This document shows positions 15,793-24,329 of a stretch of DNA of 64,000 nucleotides, one piece after another. Within the stretch, counting starts at the first letter, position 1, and the number at the start of each line of letters is the position of its first letter. The stretch covers positions 60,103-124,102 of the forward strand of contig NZ_BSDI01000020.1 in assembly GCF_027923225.1 (NCBI RefSeq). The letters run 5' to 3'. The position numbers and the translations under genes are program-made. This stretch comes from Phytohabitans aurantiacus. GTDB taxonomy: Bacteria > Actinomycetota > Actinomycetes > Mycobacteriales > Micromonosporaceae. Under the pieces are notes generated by a model that saw only the letters and a list, made by a program, of their open reading frames with translations, made no database searches and was not told the DNA's origin.

Positions 15793-17010
15793 ATGAAGAT
15801 CTCTGCACGCGTCGCCGCGCCTGTCGCCGGCCTCCTCATGGCCGCCGCCAGCTTCGTGGTGATACAGACCGCGCACGCGGCGGCCGGCTGCCTGGTCGGC
15901 TACCAGGCCAATTCGTGGACCGGCGGGTTCACCGCCAACGTCCGGGTCACGGCCGGGGACACCGCGGTCAACGGCTGGACGGTCACCTGGACGTACGGCG
16001 GCGACCAGCGGATCACGAACGGCTGGAGCGCCACCGTGACCCAGTCCGGGGCCACCGTCACGGCCAGGAACGCCGCGTGGAACGGCTCGCTGGCGGCGGG
16101 CGGCTCGACGGAGTTCGGGGTCCAGGGCACCTACGCCGCGAGCAACGCCGCACCGACCGGCTTCACGCTCAACGGCGTCGCGTGCAACGGCACCGGTCCC
16201 ACGCCGACGACGGCGGCACCGACCACGGCGGCGCCCCCGAGCACGCCACCCCCAAGCACGCCACCGCCGTCCACCCCGCCTCCTTCCACTCCGCCCCCCA
16301 CCACCCCGCCGCCTTCGGGAGGCTGCGGCGGCGCGGTCCTTTGTGACGGGTTCGAGAGCCAGACAGGCACCGTTCCCACCGGCGCGTGGGCGGTCACGTA
16401 TCCGGACTGCCAGGGCACCGGCACCGCGGCGATCGACAGCGCGGTCGCGCACAGCGGCACGAAGTCGGTGCGCGTCAACGGCACCGCCGGATACTGCAAC
16501 CACGTCTTCGTCGGGTCCACACAGAACCTGAGTGGTGCGGGATCGGTGCGGTACGCGCGGCTGTGGGCGCGACACACCACATCGCTGCCGCAGCAGCACG
16601 TCACGTTCCTCGCCATGCGCGACGCCAACGACGGCAACCGCGATCTGCGGATGGGCGGCCAGAACGGTGCCCTGCAATGGAACCGGGCGTCCGACGACGC
16701 GACGCTGCCCGAGCAGAGCCCGGCGGGCGTGGCGCTGAGCGTGCCGCTGCCGACCAATGTGTGGTCCTGTGTGGAGTTCATGGTGGACGGTGCGCAGGGA
16801 CAGTTGCGCACGTGGGTCAACGGCACCCAGGTGACCGGGTTGGTCGCCGACGGTACGCCCACGCACGACATCGACAGCCAGTGGTTGTCGCGTGCCAACT
16901 GGCGCCCCGCGCTCACCGACTTCCGCGTGGGCTGGGAGTCGTACGGTGATGGCGCCGACACGTTGTGGTTCGACGATGTGGCGTTGGGATCGTCGCGCAT
17001 CGGCTGCTGA
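15793..17010 (+). CDS. secreted CBM2 plus Cip1-like polysaccharide-binding protein
   Basis: The 405-residue protein has a signal peptide ending at AHA (about 28), a family 2 carbohydrate-binding module (about 32-131), a Thr/Pro linker built of repeated PPPST units (134-175) and a C-terminal domain (177-405) resembling Cip1 of Trichoderma and bacterial relatives (CDGFESQTG, GTKSVRVNGTAGYCNH, DFRVGWESYG, LWFDDVALG). The CBM2 has the usual Trp residues for cellulose or chitin binding. Cip1 itself has been linked with cellulose degradation and a lyase activity on glucuronan; activity here is inferred. A strong hairpin terminator follows at 17018. The promoter has three spaced TTGCA boxes. Confidence 0.9.
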   Translation: MKISARVAAPVAGLLMAAASFVVIQTAHAAAGCLVGYQANSWTGGFTANVRVTAGDTAVNGWTVTWTYGGDQRITNGWSATVTQSGATVTARNAAWNGSLAAGGSTEFGVQGTYAASNAAPTGFTLNGVACNGTGPTPTTAAPTTAAPPSTPPPSTPPPSTPPPSTPPPTTPPPSGGCGGAVLCDGFESQTGTVPTGAWAVTYPDCQGTGTAAIDSAVAHSGTKSVRVNGTAGYCNHVFVGSTQNLSGAGSVRYARLWARHTTSLPQQHVTFLAMRDANDGNRDLRMGGQNGALQWNRASDDATLPEQSPAGVALSVPLPTNVWSCVEFMVDGAQGQLRTWVNGTQVTGLVADGTPTHDIDSQWLSRANWRPALTDFRVGWESYGDGADTLWFDDVALGSSRIGC

Positions 17011-17017
17011 AAACACC

Positions 17018-17046
17018 GGAGGGGGCCCCGAACCGGGGCCCCCTCC
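17018..17046. terminator. bidirectional hairpin terminator
   Basis: Perfect 13-bp arms GGAGGGGGCCCCG and CGGGGCCCCCTCC with a three-base loop lie between two convergent genes (stops at 17010 and 17064). No long U run is present, which is common for actinobacterial terminators. Confidence 0.8.
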
Positions 17047-17063
17047 ACGCTGCAAACGCCGAC

Positions 17064-18065
17064 CTATGTCACCGAGAGATGGACATGGTCGGTGTGTTCG
17101 GCCGACGGGCTGCCGCTGCCGCTGTAGGACTTCCAGCCGCTGCTGGGCAGCCAGATCCGGCGGAACCAGATGACGTAGAGGACGCCGAGCGCGCTCGCGT
17201 TCTTGATGTAGAAGTTCGCGAGGCGGTCGCCGTAGTCCCTGTCACCACCGGTGGAAACCTTGCCGAAGCCGCTCGCGGCCGAGGACCAGTCACACGCCCG
17301 GCCCTTCGGGTGCTCGCCGGAACCGCCGCTGCGCCAGCAGTAGACGTACCGGGTGAAGCCGGCTTCCTTCGTCTCCTTGTACGCGTGCAGCAGTCGAGGC
17401 GTGATGCAGCCACCGGTACCCGTCGGGTCCTTGACGCTGCACCCGCCGGAGCCGCTCGGGCCCTGGGATGCCGTCGCCGCGCCGGAGCCACTCGGGCCGT
17501 CGGAGCTGGCGCCGCCACCGGAGTTGGCTAGAGCGTTTTCCGCCTGCTTCTTGCGGGCGGCCATGACCTGGACCTGCTTCTGCTGCTCCCTGACCTGATT
17601 GTCGAGCGCGAGCTTGGTGTTGTTGGCGTTGTCGCGCGCGTCGAGGAGGTCGCGGAGCTTCTTGTCTTCGCTCTCCGCGAGCGTGTCGAGTGCGGACGCC
17701 CGGTCCATGAAGCCTTCCGGGGTGGAGGCGTTGAGCATCGCGGAGATGGGGCCGAGCCGGCCGCGCTGGTACGCCACGTTCGCAAGCTCGCCGATGACCT
17801 GTTGCTTCGCTACCAGGTCCTGCTCGAACTGGACGAGCTGTGTCTGGAGCCGTTGTTGCTCCTTTTTGGACTTCGCGAGCGTGTCCTGCGCGACGATGTA
17901 CCCCTTGCTCGCTGTTTCCAGTTGCTCGCGCAGTGTCGCCGTTCCACCCTCGTCATCGGTGTTGGGCGCGGCGCCAGCGGGTTGAGCATGGATGCCGACC
18001 AGAGCGAACGTCGCGGCGACGAGCACCGCGAGCAGCCCTACCCGGCTGCGGGCATGAGCCATCAA
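17064..18065 (-). CDS. secreted coiled-coil cell-wall protein with ARB_07466-like C-terminal domain
   Basis: The 333-residue protein has a signal peptide ending near GAA (about 33), a long coiled coil (about 45-185, rich in Gln, Lys and Leu) like that of CwlO/RipA-type wall hydrolases, a Gly/Ser linker and a C-terminal domain of about 125 residues. That domain has CITPRLLHAYKE, EHPKGRACDW and HTDHVHLS, the His/Asp set of the M15-peptidase-like ARB_07466 family. It probably acts on or organises peptidoglycan outside the membrane. Translation lies behind a c-di-AMP riboswitch (18081-18205), matching the known riboswitch control of actinobacterial wall hydrolases. Start choice between two adjacent ATG codons is open. 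Confidence 0.9.
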   Translation of the reverse strand: MMAHARSRVGLLAVLVAATFALVGIHAQPAGAAPNTDDEGGTATLREQLETASKGYIVAQDTLAKSKKEQQRLQTQLVQFEQDLVAKQQVIGELANVAYQRGRLGPISAMLNASTPEGFMDRASALDTLAESEDKKLRDLLDARDNANNTKLALDNQVREQQKQVQVMAARKKQAENALANSGGGASSDGPSGSGAATASQGPSGSGGCSVKDPTGTGGCITPRLLHAYKETKEAGFTRYVYCWRSGGSGEHPKGRACDWSSAASGFGKVSTGGDRDYGDRLANFYIKNASALGVLYVIWFRRIWLPSSGWKSYSGSGSPSAEHTDHVHLSVT

Positions 18066-18080
18066 CCATCCTTCCAGTCA

Positions 18081-18205
18081 GCCGCCGACCGAGTTAGCTG
18101 ACGGGTTCGGGACGGAAGTATCCCTACCGCTCGCGCGGATTCACCCCGGGTGGAACTCGTGGTTCCCCGGCTCGCCACGCGCTTGGCGCGGCGATTAGGC
18201 GGCAG
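18081..18205 (-). ncRNA. ydaO/yuaA-type cyclic di-AMP riboswitch
   Basis: On the - strand this leader shows the conserved blocks of the ydaO class in order: CCTAATCGCC, AGCCGGGGAACCAC, GGGGTGAATCC, GTAGGG and CCCGAACCCGTCAGCTAACT, closed by complementary GCCGCC/GGCGGC ends. It lies just upstream of the coiled-coil wall protein. In actinobacteria this class switches off Rpf and NlpC/P60-type wall genes when c-di-AMP is high. No separate terminator hairpin was identified, so the mode of switching is open. Confidence 0.93.
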
Positions 18206-18306
18206 TCACCACCGGCACCGGGGGGCGCCGCCGGGCGGTGACCGGAGCCGAGCGTACCGGGTTCCGATCGATGTGCCCACCCGTTGCACGCACGGTCACA
18301 AGCCCG

Positions 18307-19200
18307 TCACCAGGTGGTTTGTTTGCAAGCCTCGGCGGGTTCGACCTGGAGCGTGGCGTGTGCGATGTCGAAGTCGTCGTGCAGTGCCTCGCGCGCCTCG
18401 ACCAGTACCGGTCCGACCTGTGCGGCGGGATCCAACGTCAGGTGCGCGGAAACGACGTCCATGCCGGACGTGAGTGTCCACACGTGAAGGTCGTGGACGT
18501 CGCACACTCCCGGCACCGCCGCGAGCCGGTGGCGCACGTCGGCCACGTCGACGTGCGCGGGCGCGGCCTGCACGAGGATGCGTACCGCCGCACGCGCGAG
18601 CTTCCAGGTGCGGGGGAGGATGAACACTCCGACCGCGACCGCGACGATCGGGTCGGCGTACCACCAGTCGGTGAGCGCGATGACGATGGCGGCGATGATG
18701 ACTCCCACCGAGCCGAGCAGGTCGCCGAGCACCTCCAGGTACGCCCCGCGCACGTTGATGCTCTCCTTGGCGCCCGAGCGCAGCAGCGCGAACGCCACCA
18801 CGTTGGCGAGCAGGCCGGCGATCGCGACGACGAGCATCGGGCCGGCGGGCACGTCTGGCGGGTCGCCGAACCGGCGCAGCGCCTCGATCAACACGTAGAT
18901 CGCGACGCCGAAGAGCAGGACGGCGTTGGCGAGGGCGGCGAGCACCTCCAACCGGTACAGGCCGAAGGTGCGCTGCGGGTCCCTGTCGGCGCGGCGGGCG
19001 GCGGTCATCGCCGCGAGCGCCATGCCGATGCCGAGCACGTCGGTGAACATGTGCCCGGCGTCGGAGAGCAGCGCGAGTGAGCCGGTGGCCAACGCCGCCG
19101 CGCCCTCGACGACCATGAAGACCGCCAGCAGCGCGAACGCGGCCAGCAGGGGGCCGCGGTGCTTGGCGCCCGCCGTTCCGTGATCGTGTCCAGCTCCCAC
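18307..19200 (-). CDS. cation diffusion facilitator (CzcD/ZitB-type) metal exporter
   Basis: The 297-residue protein has six membrane helices and a C-terminal cytoplasmic ferredoxin-like domain (about 210-290). A short His-rich start (HDH at 5-7) and the site Asp47/His50/Asp54 in SDAGHMFTD are visible. The second half-site in helix 5 reads YLEVLGD, with Glu156 and Asp160 where zinc-specific members have His and Asp. Such proteins export Zn2+, Co2+ or similar metals by proton exchange; the Glu could change the specificity. It is divergent from the beta-propeller gene at 19276. The short AT-rich gap (19201-19275) must hold both promoters. Confidence 0.92.
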   Translation of the reverse strand: MGAGHDHGTAGAKHRGPLLAAFALLAVFMVVEGAAALATGSLALLSDAGHMFTDVLGIGMALAAMTAARRADRDPQRTFGLYRLEVLAALANAVLLFGVAIYVLIEALRRFGDPPDVPAGPMLVVAIAGLLANVVAFALLRSGAKESINVRGAYLEVLGDLLGSVGVIIAAIVIALTDWWYADPIVAVAVGVFILPRTWKLARAAVRILVQAAPAHVDVADVRHRLAAVPGVCDVHDLHVWTLTSGMDVVSAHLTLDPAAQVGPVLVEAREALHDDFDIAHATLQVEPAEACKQTTW

Positions 19201-19275
19201 GCCCTCTAAAATATGCGGACATTGCTATGTATGCAAACATGGCACTGGGAATCACTGTCGAATCGGGGCATAGTG
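19201..19275. promoter_or_regulatory. divergent AT-rich promoter region of the CDF exporter and propeller gene
   Basis: This 75-bp gap is much richer in A and T than its surroundings. It contains two imperfect inverted repeats (AATATG-N4-CATTGC and ATGT-N6-ACAT) of the size seen in ArsR/SmtB-type operators. It is the only place for promoters of both divergent genes. No ArsR-family gene is in the window, so metal control is a guess. Confidence 0.35.
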
Positions 19276-20226
19276 ATGAGGGTGGATACCAACAGAGACA
19301 TCGCAGTGACCCGCAGAACGCTCACCACGTCGATGCTCGCGGCTGTCGCGGCAGCGGCCACCGTCTCCGTTCCCACCCGCGCGAGCGCCGATCGCAAGCG
19401 CTTCCCCGACCTCATCAACCTGCCGAACGCGTTCCAGCCCGAGGGGATCGCGATCGGTCAGCGGCCGTACGCGTACTTCGGCTCGCTGGCCACCGGCTCC
19501 ATCTACCGCGCCAGCCTCGTCACCGGCCAGGGTCGGATCATCTCCACCGGGCCGGGCACGCCGTCGGTCGGCCTGAAGCTCGACCGGGCCGGGCGGCTAT
19601 TCGTCGCGGGCGGCGCGGCGGGCAACGCCCGGGTCGTCGACGCGCACACCGGCGAGGTGCTCGCCGCGTACCAGTTCGCCAGCGCGCCGACGTTCATCAA
19701 CGACGTCGTCGTCACGCCGCGCGGCGCCTTCTTCACCGACTCGCAGAACCCGTTCCTGTATCGCGTGCGGCTCGACCGGCCGAGCGGCTTCACGCCCGTA
19801 CCGTTCAGCGGTGACCTGGTCTACCAGGCCGGGTTCAACGTCAACGGCATCGCCCGCACGCCCGACGGCACCGCGCTGCTGGTCGTGCAGTCCAACACCG
19901 GCGGCCTCTTCCGGGTAGACCCGGCCACCGGCGCCACCACGCGCGTCGACCTGGGTGGCGAGGTGCTCACCAACGGCGACGGCCTGCTGGTGCTCGGCCG
20001 CACGCTGTACGTGGTGCAGAACCGCCTCAACCGGGTCGCCGTCTTCCGGCTCGACCGTGCGGGCACCAGGGGCGCGCTGGTCACCCACCTGTCAGACCCG
20101 CGGTTCGACGTACCGACCACCGTGGCGGCCTACGGCGACCGCCTGTACCTGCCCAACGCCCGCTTCGGCGTCGTCGTCACCCCGGACACCCCGTACACCG
20201 CGGTGGCTATCAAGCGCTCAGCGTGA
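19276..20226 (+). CDS. secreted beta-propeller (SMP-30-like) protein
   Basis: The 316-residue protein has a twin-arginine-like leader (TRRTLTTSMLAAVAAAATVS) ending near ASA. The mature part consists of repeated propeller blades (EGIAIGQRPYAYFGSLATGSIYRA, NGIARTPDGTALLV, TNGDGLLVLGRTLYVVQ). Similar actinobacterial proteins are named SMP-30/gluconolactonase-like or superoxide-dismutase-like without proven function. The ATG at 19276 is chosen because the longer opening upstream would run through the divergent promoter. The end overlaps the convergent HelD gene by 17 bp. Confidence 0.82.
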   Translation: MRVDTNRDIAVTRRTLTTSMLAAVAAAATVSVPTRASADRKRFPDLINLPNAFQPEGIAIGQRPYAYFGSLATGSIYRASLVTGQGRIISTGPGTPSVGLKLDRAGRLFVAGGAAGNARVVDAHTGEVLAAYQFASAPTFINDVVVTPRGAFFTDSQNPFLYRVRLDRPSGFTPVPFSGDLVYQAGFNVNGIARTPDGTALLVVQSNTGGLFRVDPATGATTRVDLGGEVLTNGDGLLVLGRTLYVVQNRLNRVAVFRLDRAGTRGALVTHLSDPRFDVPTTVAAYGDRLYLPNARFGVVVTPDTPYTAVAIKRSA

Positions 20227-22363
20227 CCAGCCGCTGGGTGGCACGGGACAGCGCGACGTACAAGGTGCGGGCGCCATCCTGGCCGCGGATCTGGTCAGGC
20301 GCGACGAGCACCACCCCGTCGTACTCCATGCCCTTCGCCTGAAGGCTTGTCACGACCTGCAACCGTTCCGCGGGCAGGTCGGCGAGCCAGCCCGCGATCT
20401 CGTCGCGGCGCGGCACCGGCGTGATCACCCCGACCGTGCCCTCCACGTCGGCGAGCAGGCCGGACGCGGCCTTCCGGGTCGCGTCCGGCAGGTCGGCCGG
20501 TGCCACGGTGAGCTCCTCCGGCGGTACCCCGGTCGAGCGCACCGCCCGTGGCAGCGTGATGTCGGGGTACAGCTCGCGGATCACCTTCGCCGCCAGCGCG
20601 AAGATCTCGGCCGAGTTGCGGTAGTTCGTGGTGAGCGTGAAGTCGTGCCGCTTTCGCGAGCCCAGCGCCCAGTCGCGAGCCTTCGCCAGCTCGGCGGGGT
20701 CGCCGGTCCACGCGGTCTGCGCCGGGTCACCGACGACCGTCCACGAGGCCAGCCGGCCACGGCGACCCAGCATCCGCCACTGCATCGGCGAGACGTCCTG
20801 CGACTCGTCGACCACGATGTGCGCGTACTCGCGGTAGTCGTCGGGGCGCTGTGTGGCCGCGGCGCGCGCGGCCCGCTGGCGGTCGGCGTACGTGGTGACC
20901 TCGCGGATGCCGTCGATCACGTGGTACGGGTCGCGCTTGGGCTTCGGCGGCTGCGGCGGCTTGCCGAGCAGCTCGTCCAGCTCGTCGAGCAGGGCCACGT
21001 CGGCGATCGTCGGGTCGCCGGGGGTGAAGGTGCCGGTCAGGGCCTTGATCTCCTGGTTCGACAGGATGCCCGACGCGTACGAGCGCAGCCGCTCCGGTTC
21101 GGCCAGCCAGGCCAGCACGTGCCGGGGCAGCAGCCGGGGCCACCAGGCGCGCAGGAAGTCGCGGAAGTCCGACCGGTCCGACAGGTCGTCCTCGAACTGG
21201 ATCTGCTCCGGCAGGCGGCTGATTCCCAGCCGCTGCGCCTGCGCCCACAGCGCGTCGAAGAGCCCGTCGATGCCGGCCCGCCGTACTTCGTTGCGGCGGG
21301 CGCCCCGGGGCAGCGCCCGGGCGCGGATCGCGTCGAGCTCCGGCCGGGTCAGCCGCAGCAGCTGGCCGCGGTAGAGCAGGCGCAGCTCGGTCGGCCCGTT
21401 CGGCACCGCGTCGCGCACCGCCCGGTCGAGGACCCGGCGCATCCGCAGCGACCCCTTGATCGAGGCGACCGCCGAGGTGTCAGTGCGCGTGGCGACCAGG
21501 CCCGGAATCACCGAGCCGAGCGACTTGAGGGTGGCCGTGTCTTCGCCCAGCGAGGGCAGCACGGAGGCGATGTACTCGACGAAGACGCCCGACGGACCGA
21601 CCACCATGATGCCGCCGCCGGCGAACCGGCTGCGGTCGGAGTAGAGCAGGTACGCCGCGCGGTGCAGCGCCACGGCCGTCTTGCCGGTGCCCGGCCCGCC
21701 GGAGACGATCGTCACGCCGGCGGCGGGGGAGCGGATCGCCTGGTCCTGCTCGCGCTGGATGGTGGCGACGATGTCGCGCATGCCCCGCCCGGTGGCGCGC
21801 GCCAGCGTGGCGAGCAGGGCGCCGTCACCCACCACCCGCATGCCCTCCGGGGCGGCGCCGGGGTCGAGCAGGTCGTCTTCGATGTTGGTGACCTTCTCGC
21901 CCGACGACTGGATCATCCGGCGCCGGATCACGCCGCGCGGCTCGGCGGCGGTGGCCTGGTAGAACGCCGCCGCGGCGGGTGCCCGCCAGTCGATCACCAG
22001 CGGCTCGGCGTTTTCGCCGCGCACGCCCAGCCGCCCCACGTACAGCACTGTCACATCACGCAGGTCGGGGCCCTCACGCTGCTCGCCTCCCTCGCGCATG
22101 TCGAGTCCCTTGCGCAGGTCGAGCCGGCCGAAGACCAGGCCCTCATGCTCGGCGTCGAGCGCCTGGCGCCGCCGCGCCGCGTGGAACACCATCGCGTCGC
22201 GCTCGACCAGCGCGCCGAAGTTGCCCACCCGGGCGAGCCGGTATCCGTCCTTTTCCGCCCGTACGGCGGCCTGCCGCAGCTGGGCGAGGCGGGCGTACAC
22301 CCGATCCACGTGGCTCTGCTCGGCAGCGATCTCCTGCTGAAGCGTGGTGGCGGCGTCTGTCAA
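20210..22363 (-). CDS. helD: HelD-type superfamily 1 helicase (RNA-polymerase recycling factor)
   Basis: The protein (about 717 residues) is a UvrD/Rep-like ATPase of the HelD class. It has an N-terminal coiled coil (about 1-95, the part that enters the polymerase channel), Walker A GGPGTGKT (222-229), motif II VVDESQD, motif III VVGDPAQ, and motif VI YVALSRATQRL near the end. HelD removes stalled RNA polymerase from DNA and can give rifampicin tolerance in actinobacteria. The start is uncertain: no ATG or GTG suits, and a TTG at 22363 behind GGGAG fits the family start; the open frame continues into the upstream hydrolase gene but is not coding there. Confidence 0.9.
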   Translation of the reverse strand: MTDAATTLQQEIAAEQSHVDRVYARLAQLRQAAVRAEKDGYRLARVGNFGALVERDAMVFHAARRRQALDAEHEGLVFGRLDLRKGLDMREGGEQREGPDLRDVTVLYVGRLGVRGENAEPLVIDWRAPAAAAFYQATAAEPRGVIRRRMIQSSGEKVTNIEDDLLDPGAAPEGMRVVGDGALLATLARATGRGMRDIVATIQREQDQAIRSPAAGVTIVSGGPGTGKTAVALHRAAYLLYSDRSRFAGGGIMVVGPSGVFVEYIASVLPSLGEDTATLKSLGSVIPGLVATRTDTSAVASIKGSLRMRRVLDRAVRDAVPNGPTELRLLYRGQLLRLTRPELDAIRARALPRGARRNEVRRAGIDGLFDALWAQAQRLGISRLPEQIQFEDDLSDRSDFRDFLRAWWPRLLPRHVLAWLAEPERLRSYASGILSNQEIKALTGTFTPGDPTIADVALLDELDELLGKPPQPPKPKRDPYHVIDGIREVTTYADRQRAARAAATQRPDDYREYAHIVVDESQDVSPMQWRMLGRRGRLASWTVVGDPAQTAWTGDPAELAKARDWALGSRKRHDFTLTTNYRNSAEIFALAAKVIRELYPDITLPRAVRSTGVPPEELTVAPADLPDATRKAASGLLADVEGTVGVITPVPRRDEIAGWLADLPAERLQVVTSLQAKGMEYDGVVLVAPDQIRGQDGARTLYVALSRATQRLVTLSA

Positions 22364-22425
22364 CGTTGTCGTGGCTCCCAAGGAGGTCTGGCGAGGGCCA
22401 GAACGAGAGTACGCGGCTCCGGGTA

Positions 22426-23322
22426 CTAGTGCGTGCTCGGAGCGTGCGCGTGCTGCACCACGTCGACCAGCGCGGAGGTCACCTCGTCGGTGCGTTCCAG
22501 CGTCAGCATGTGACCGGCATCCGGGCAGACGATGAGCTGGGCGCCGGGCAGTGCCGTCGCGATCGATCGGGCGCACGTCGGCGGGGTGAGCCGGTCGCGC
22601 TCGCCCACCAGCACGGTCGTGGGCACCGTGGGCAGGGCGGCGAGGGTCTCCAGGCGCTGCTGGGCACCGACCGACGGGCGGAACCCGCCAATGGCGCCGA
22701 GCGGTGTTCGCACCACGGCCTTCGTGGTCAGGCGGACGTCCGCGGGGTCGCAGGGGTACCCGAACAGGAGCCACCGCAGTCCCGGCTGCAGGGCGAGTGT
22801 CAGGGCGCGGTGCGGTCGCCAGTCACCCAGACGGGCGAGCACACCCGCGCTGGTCTGCTCGGCCACCCGCACCAGCCGGGCGAGCGGCGGCGGCAGCCCG
22901 TACACCGTGTGGGCGTGCCCCTCGGCTGTGGTCGACACGAGCACGAGCCCCTTCACGCGCGCGGCGAAGTCGCCGGGGTGGCGGTGGGCGTACTCCATGA
23001 TCGTCATGCCGCCGAGCGAGTGGCCGCCTAACACGACCGGCCCGGTCGGCGCGATGGCCCGCATCACCTCGGCGAGGTCGTCACCGAGCTGGTCGAGCGT
23101 CGCGGCGCCGCGGTTGAGGCTGCCGGATCGGCCGTGGCCTCGCGCGTCGTACGTGACCACGCGAGCGGTCTCGGACAGCGCGGCGACCTGGCGGTGCCAG
23201 ATGCGGCCGTCGAGCGTCCAACCGTGTAGCAGCAGCACGGTGACCGGCGCGTCGGCCGGTCCGGTCTGGCGTACGTGCAGTCGGGAACCGTCCGCGAGCT
23301 GCACCTCGCTGTGCTGCGTCAT
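22426..23322 (-). CDS. alpha/beta-fold hydrolase
   Basis: The 298-residue enzyme has the complete catalytic triad: Ser102 in GHSLGG, Asp in VGERDRLTPP and His in DAGHMLTLE, with oxyanion motif LLHGW. It belongs to the large esterase/lactonase/epoxide-hydrolase-like group and its substrate cannot be read. No signal peptide is present. The ATG at 23322 follows CCAGGAGGTGCCC, a strong site, and is preferred over an ATG 30 bases upstream. The HelD gene begins 62 bp downstream on the same strand. Confidence 0.9.
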   Translation of the reverse strand: MTQHSEVQLADGSRLHVRQTGPADAPVTVLLLHGWTLDGRIWHRQVAALSETARVVTYDARGHGRSGSLNRGAATLDQLGDDLAEVMRAIAPTGPVVLGGHSLGGMTIMEYAHRHPGDFAARVKGLVLVSTTAEGHAHTVYGLPPPLARLVRVAEQTSAGVLARLGDWRPHRALTLALQPGLRWLLFGYPCDPADVRLTTKAVVRTPLGAIGGFRPSVGAQQRLETLAALPTVPTTVLVGERDRLTPPTCARSIATALPGAQLIVCPDAGHMLTLERTDEVTSALVDVVQHAHAPSTH

Positions 23323-23432
23323 GGGCACCTCCTGGATACCCGGTGGTAACAATCATGCCCTATTTGTAAGGAGGCCACACATACTCGGGTCCGGACACTT
23401 GCGGCGGAAGTTTCTGAGCGCATGCTGTATGC

Positions 23433-24278
23433 ATGGTCGACACAGCCACGGATGTGCGCGACGAGGCTTGGCGCGTGGCCCGCACCGCGGAGGGCCGGTT
23501 GGGCATCCAGATCCGCGAGCTGACCAGCCTTGACGACCAGCAGGCGGCGGCCGAGCTGCTGCGCCGGATCTGGCGGGCCGACTCGGCCGACCAGATCGTC
23601 AACGCGGGCATGATGAGAGCGTTCGCGCACTCCGGTAACTACGTGGTGGGCGCCTACCGGGGCTCAACGCTGGTCGCGGTGGCGGTCGGATTCTTCGGCG
23701 CCGACCACCTGCACTCCCACGTCACCGGGGTCGACCCGGCGGGGCAGAGCGGCGGCGTGGGGTACGCGGTGAAGCTGCACCAGCGGGCCTGGGCGCTCGC
23801 GCGCGGCGTGGGCGCGGTGTGCTGGACCTTCGACCCGCTGATCCGCCGCAACGCCTACTTCAACCTGCACAAACTGGGCGCGCGTGCGGCGGCGTACCTG
23901 CCCGACTTCTACGGGGCCATGGACGACGGCATCAACGCGGGTGACCCGAGCGACCGCATGTACATCCGGTGGGAGCTGGGGTCATCGGCCGCGATCGCGG
24001 CGGCCGAGGGCCACGGTCCCGAGCCCGATCCGACGGGCGCGACGATCCTGGTCGGCCGCACCGACACGGCAGGCGCCGAGGCCCCCGTGACGGGCGTGCC
24101 GGCGCCGGGTCGCCTGGCCGTGGCGGTGCCAGCGGACGTGGAACGCATGCGCGGTACGGACGCGGCGCTGGCCGCGCGCTGGCGCATGGCGGTCCGCGAC
24201 GCGATGGTGGGAGCCCTCGACCGCGGCTACCGGATCGAAGGCATCACCCGAGACGGCTGGTACCTCCTGCACCCCTGA
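23433..24278 (+). CDS. GNAT-like acetyltransferase (COG3375 type)
   Basis: The 281-residue protein has an N-terminal GNAT-like domain: GNYVVGAYRGSTLVAVAVGFFG, the conserved HSHVTGVDPAGQSGGVGYAVKLHQR (acetyl-CoA loop), then WTFDPLIRRNAYFNLHKLGA. This pattern is typical of predicted acetyltransferases of COG3375. The C-terminal third (about 185-281) is specific to actinobacteria. Substrate unknown; possibly linked with N-acylation in lipid or antibiotic metabolism, without evidence here. A bidirectional hairpin follows its stop. Confidence 0.85.
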   Translation: MVDTATDVRDEAWRVARTAEGRLGIQIRELTSLDDQQAAAELLRRIWRADSADQIVNAGMMRAFAHSGNYVVGAYRGSTLVAVAVGFFGADHLHSHVTGVDPAGQSGGVGYAVKLHQRAWALARGVGAVCWTFDPLIRRNAYFNLHKLGARAAAYLPDFYGAMDDGINAGDPSDRMYIRWELGSSAAIAAAEGHGPEPDPTGATILVGRTDTAGAEAPVTGVPAPGRLAVAVPADVERMRGTDAALAARWRMAVRDAMVGALDRGYRIEGITRDGWYLLHP

Positions 24279-24292
24279 GCATGCAGCAAGAA

Positions 24293-24313
24293 GGCCCCGC
24301 TCGGAGCGGGGCC
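24293..24313. terminator. hairpin terminator between convergent genes
   Basis: GGCCCCGC-TCGGA-GCGGGGCC forms an 8-bp stem (10 if the loop tightens). Read on the - strand it is followed by TTCTT, so it most likely ends the small gene at 24330-24659; it can also serve the GNAT gene. Confidence 0.8.
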
Positions 24314-24329
24314 TCTACGTGCTGGGGGA

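Noticed and set aside
19955..22429. 824-codon + strand frame opposite the HelD gene
   Set aside because: Low-complexity product; the - strand encodes all helicase motifs.
22364..22774. N-terminal extension of the HelD frame
   Set aside because: It overlaps the alpha/beta hydrolase in another frame and its product is Arg/Pro/Gly-rich; the homologous part begins near 22363.
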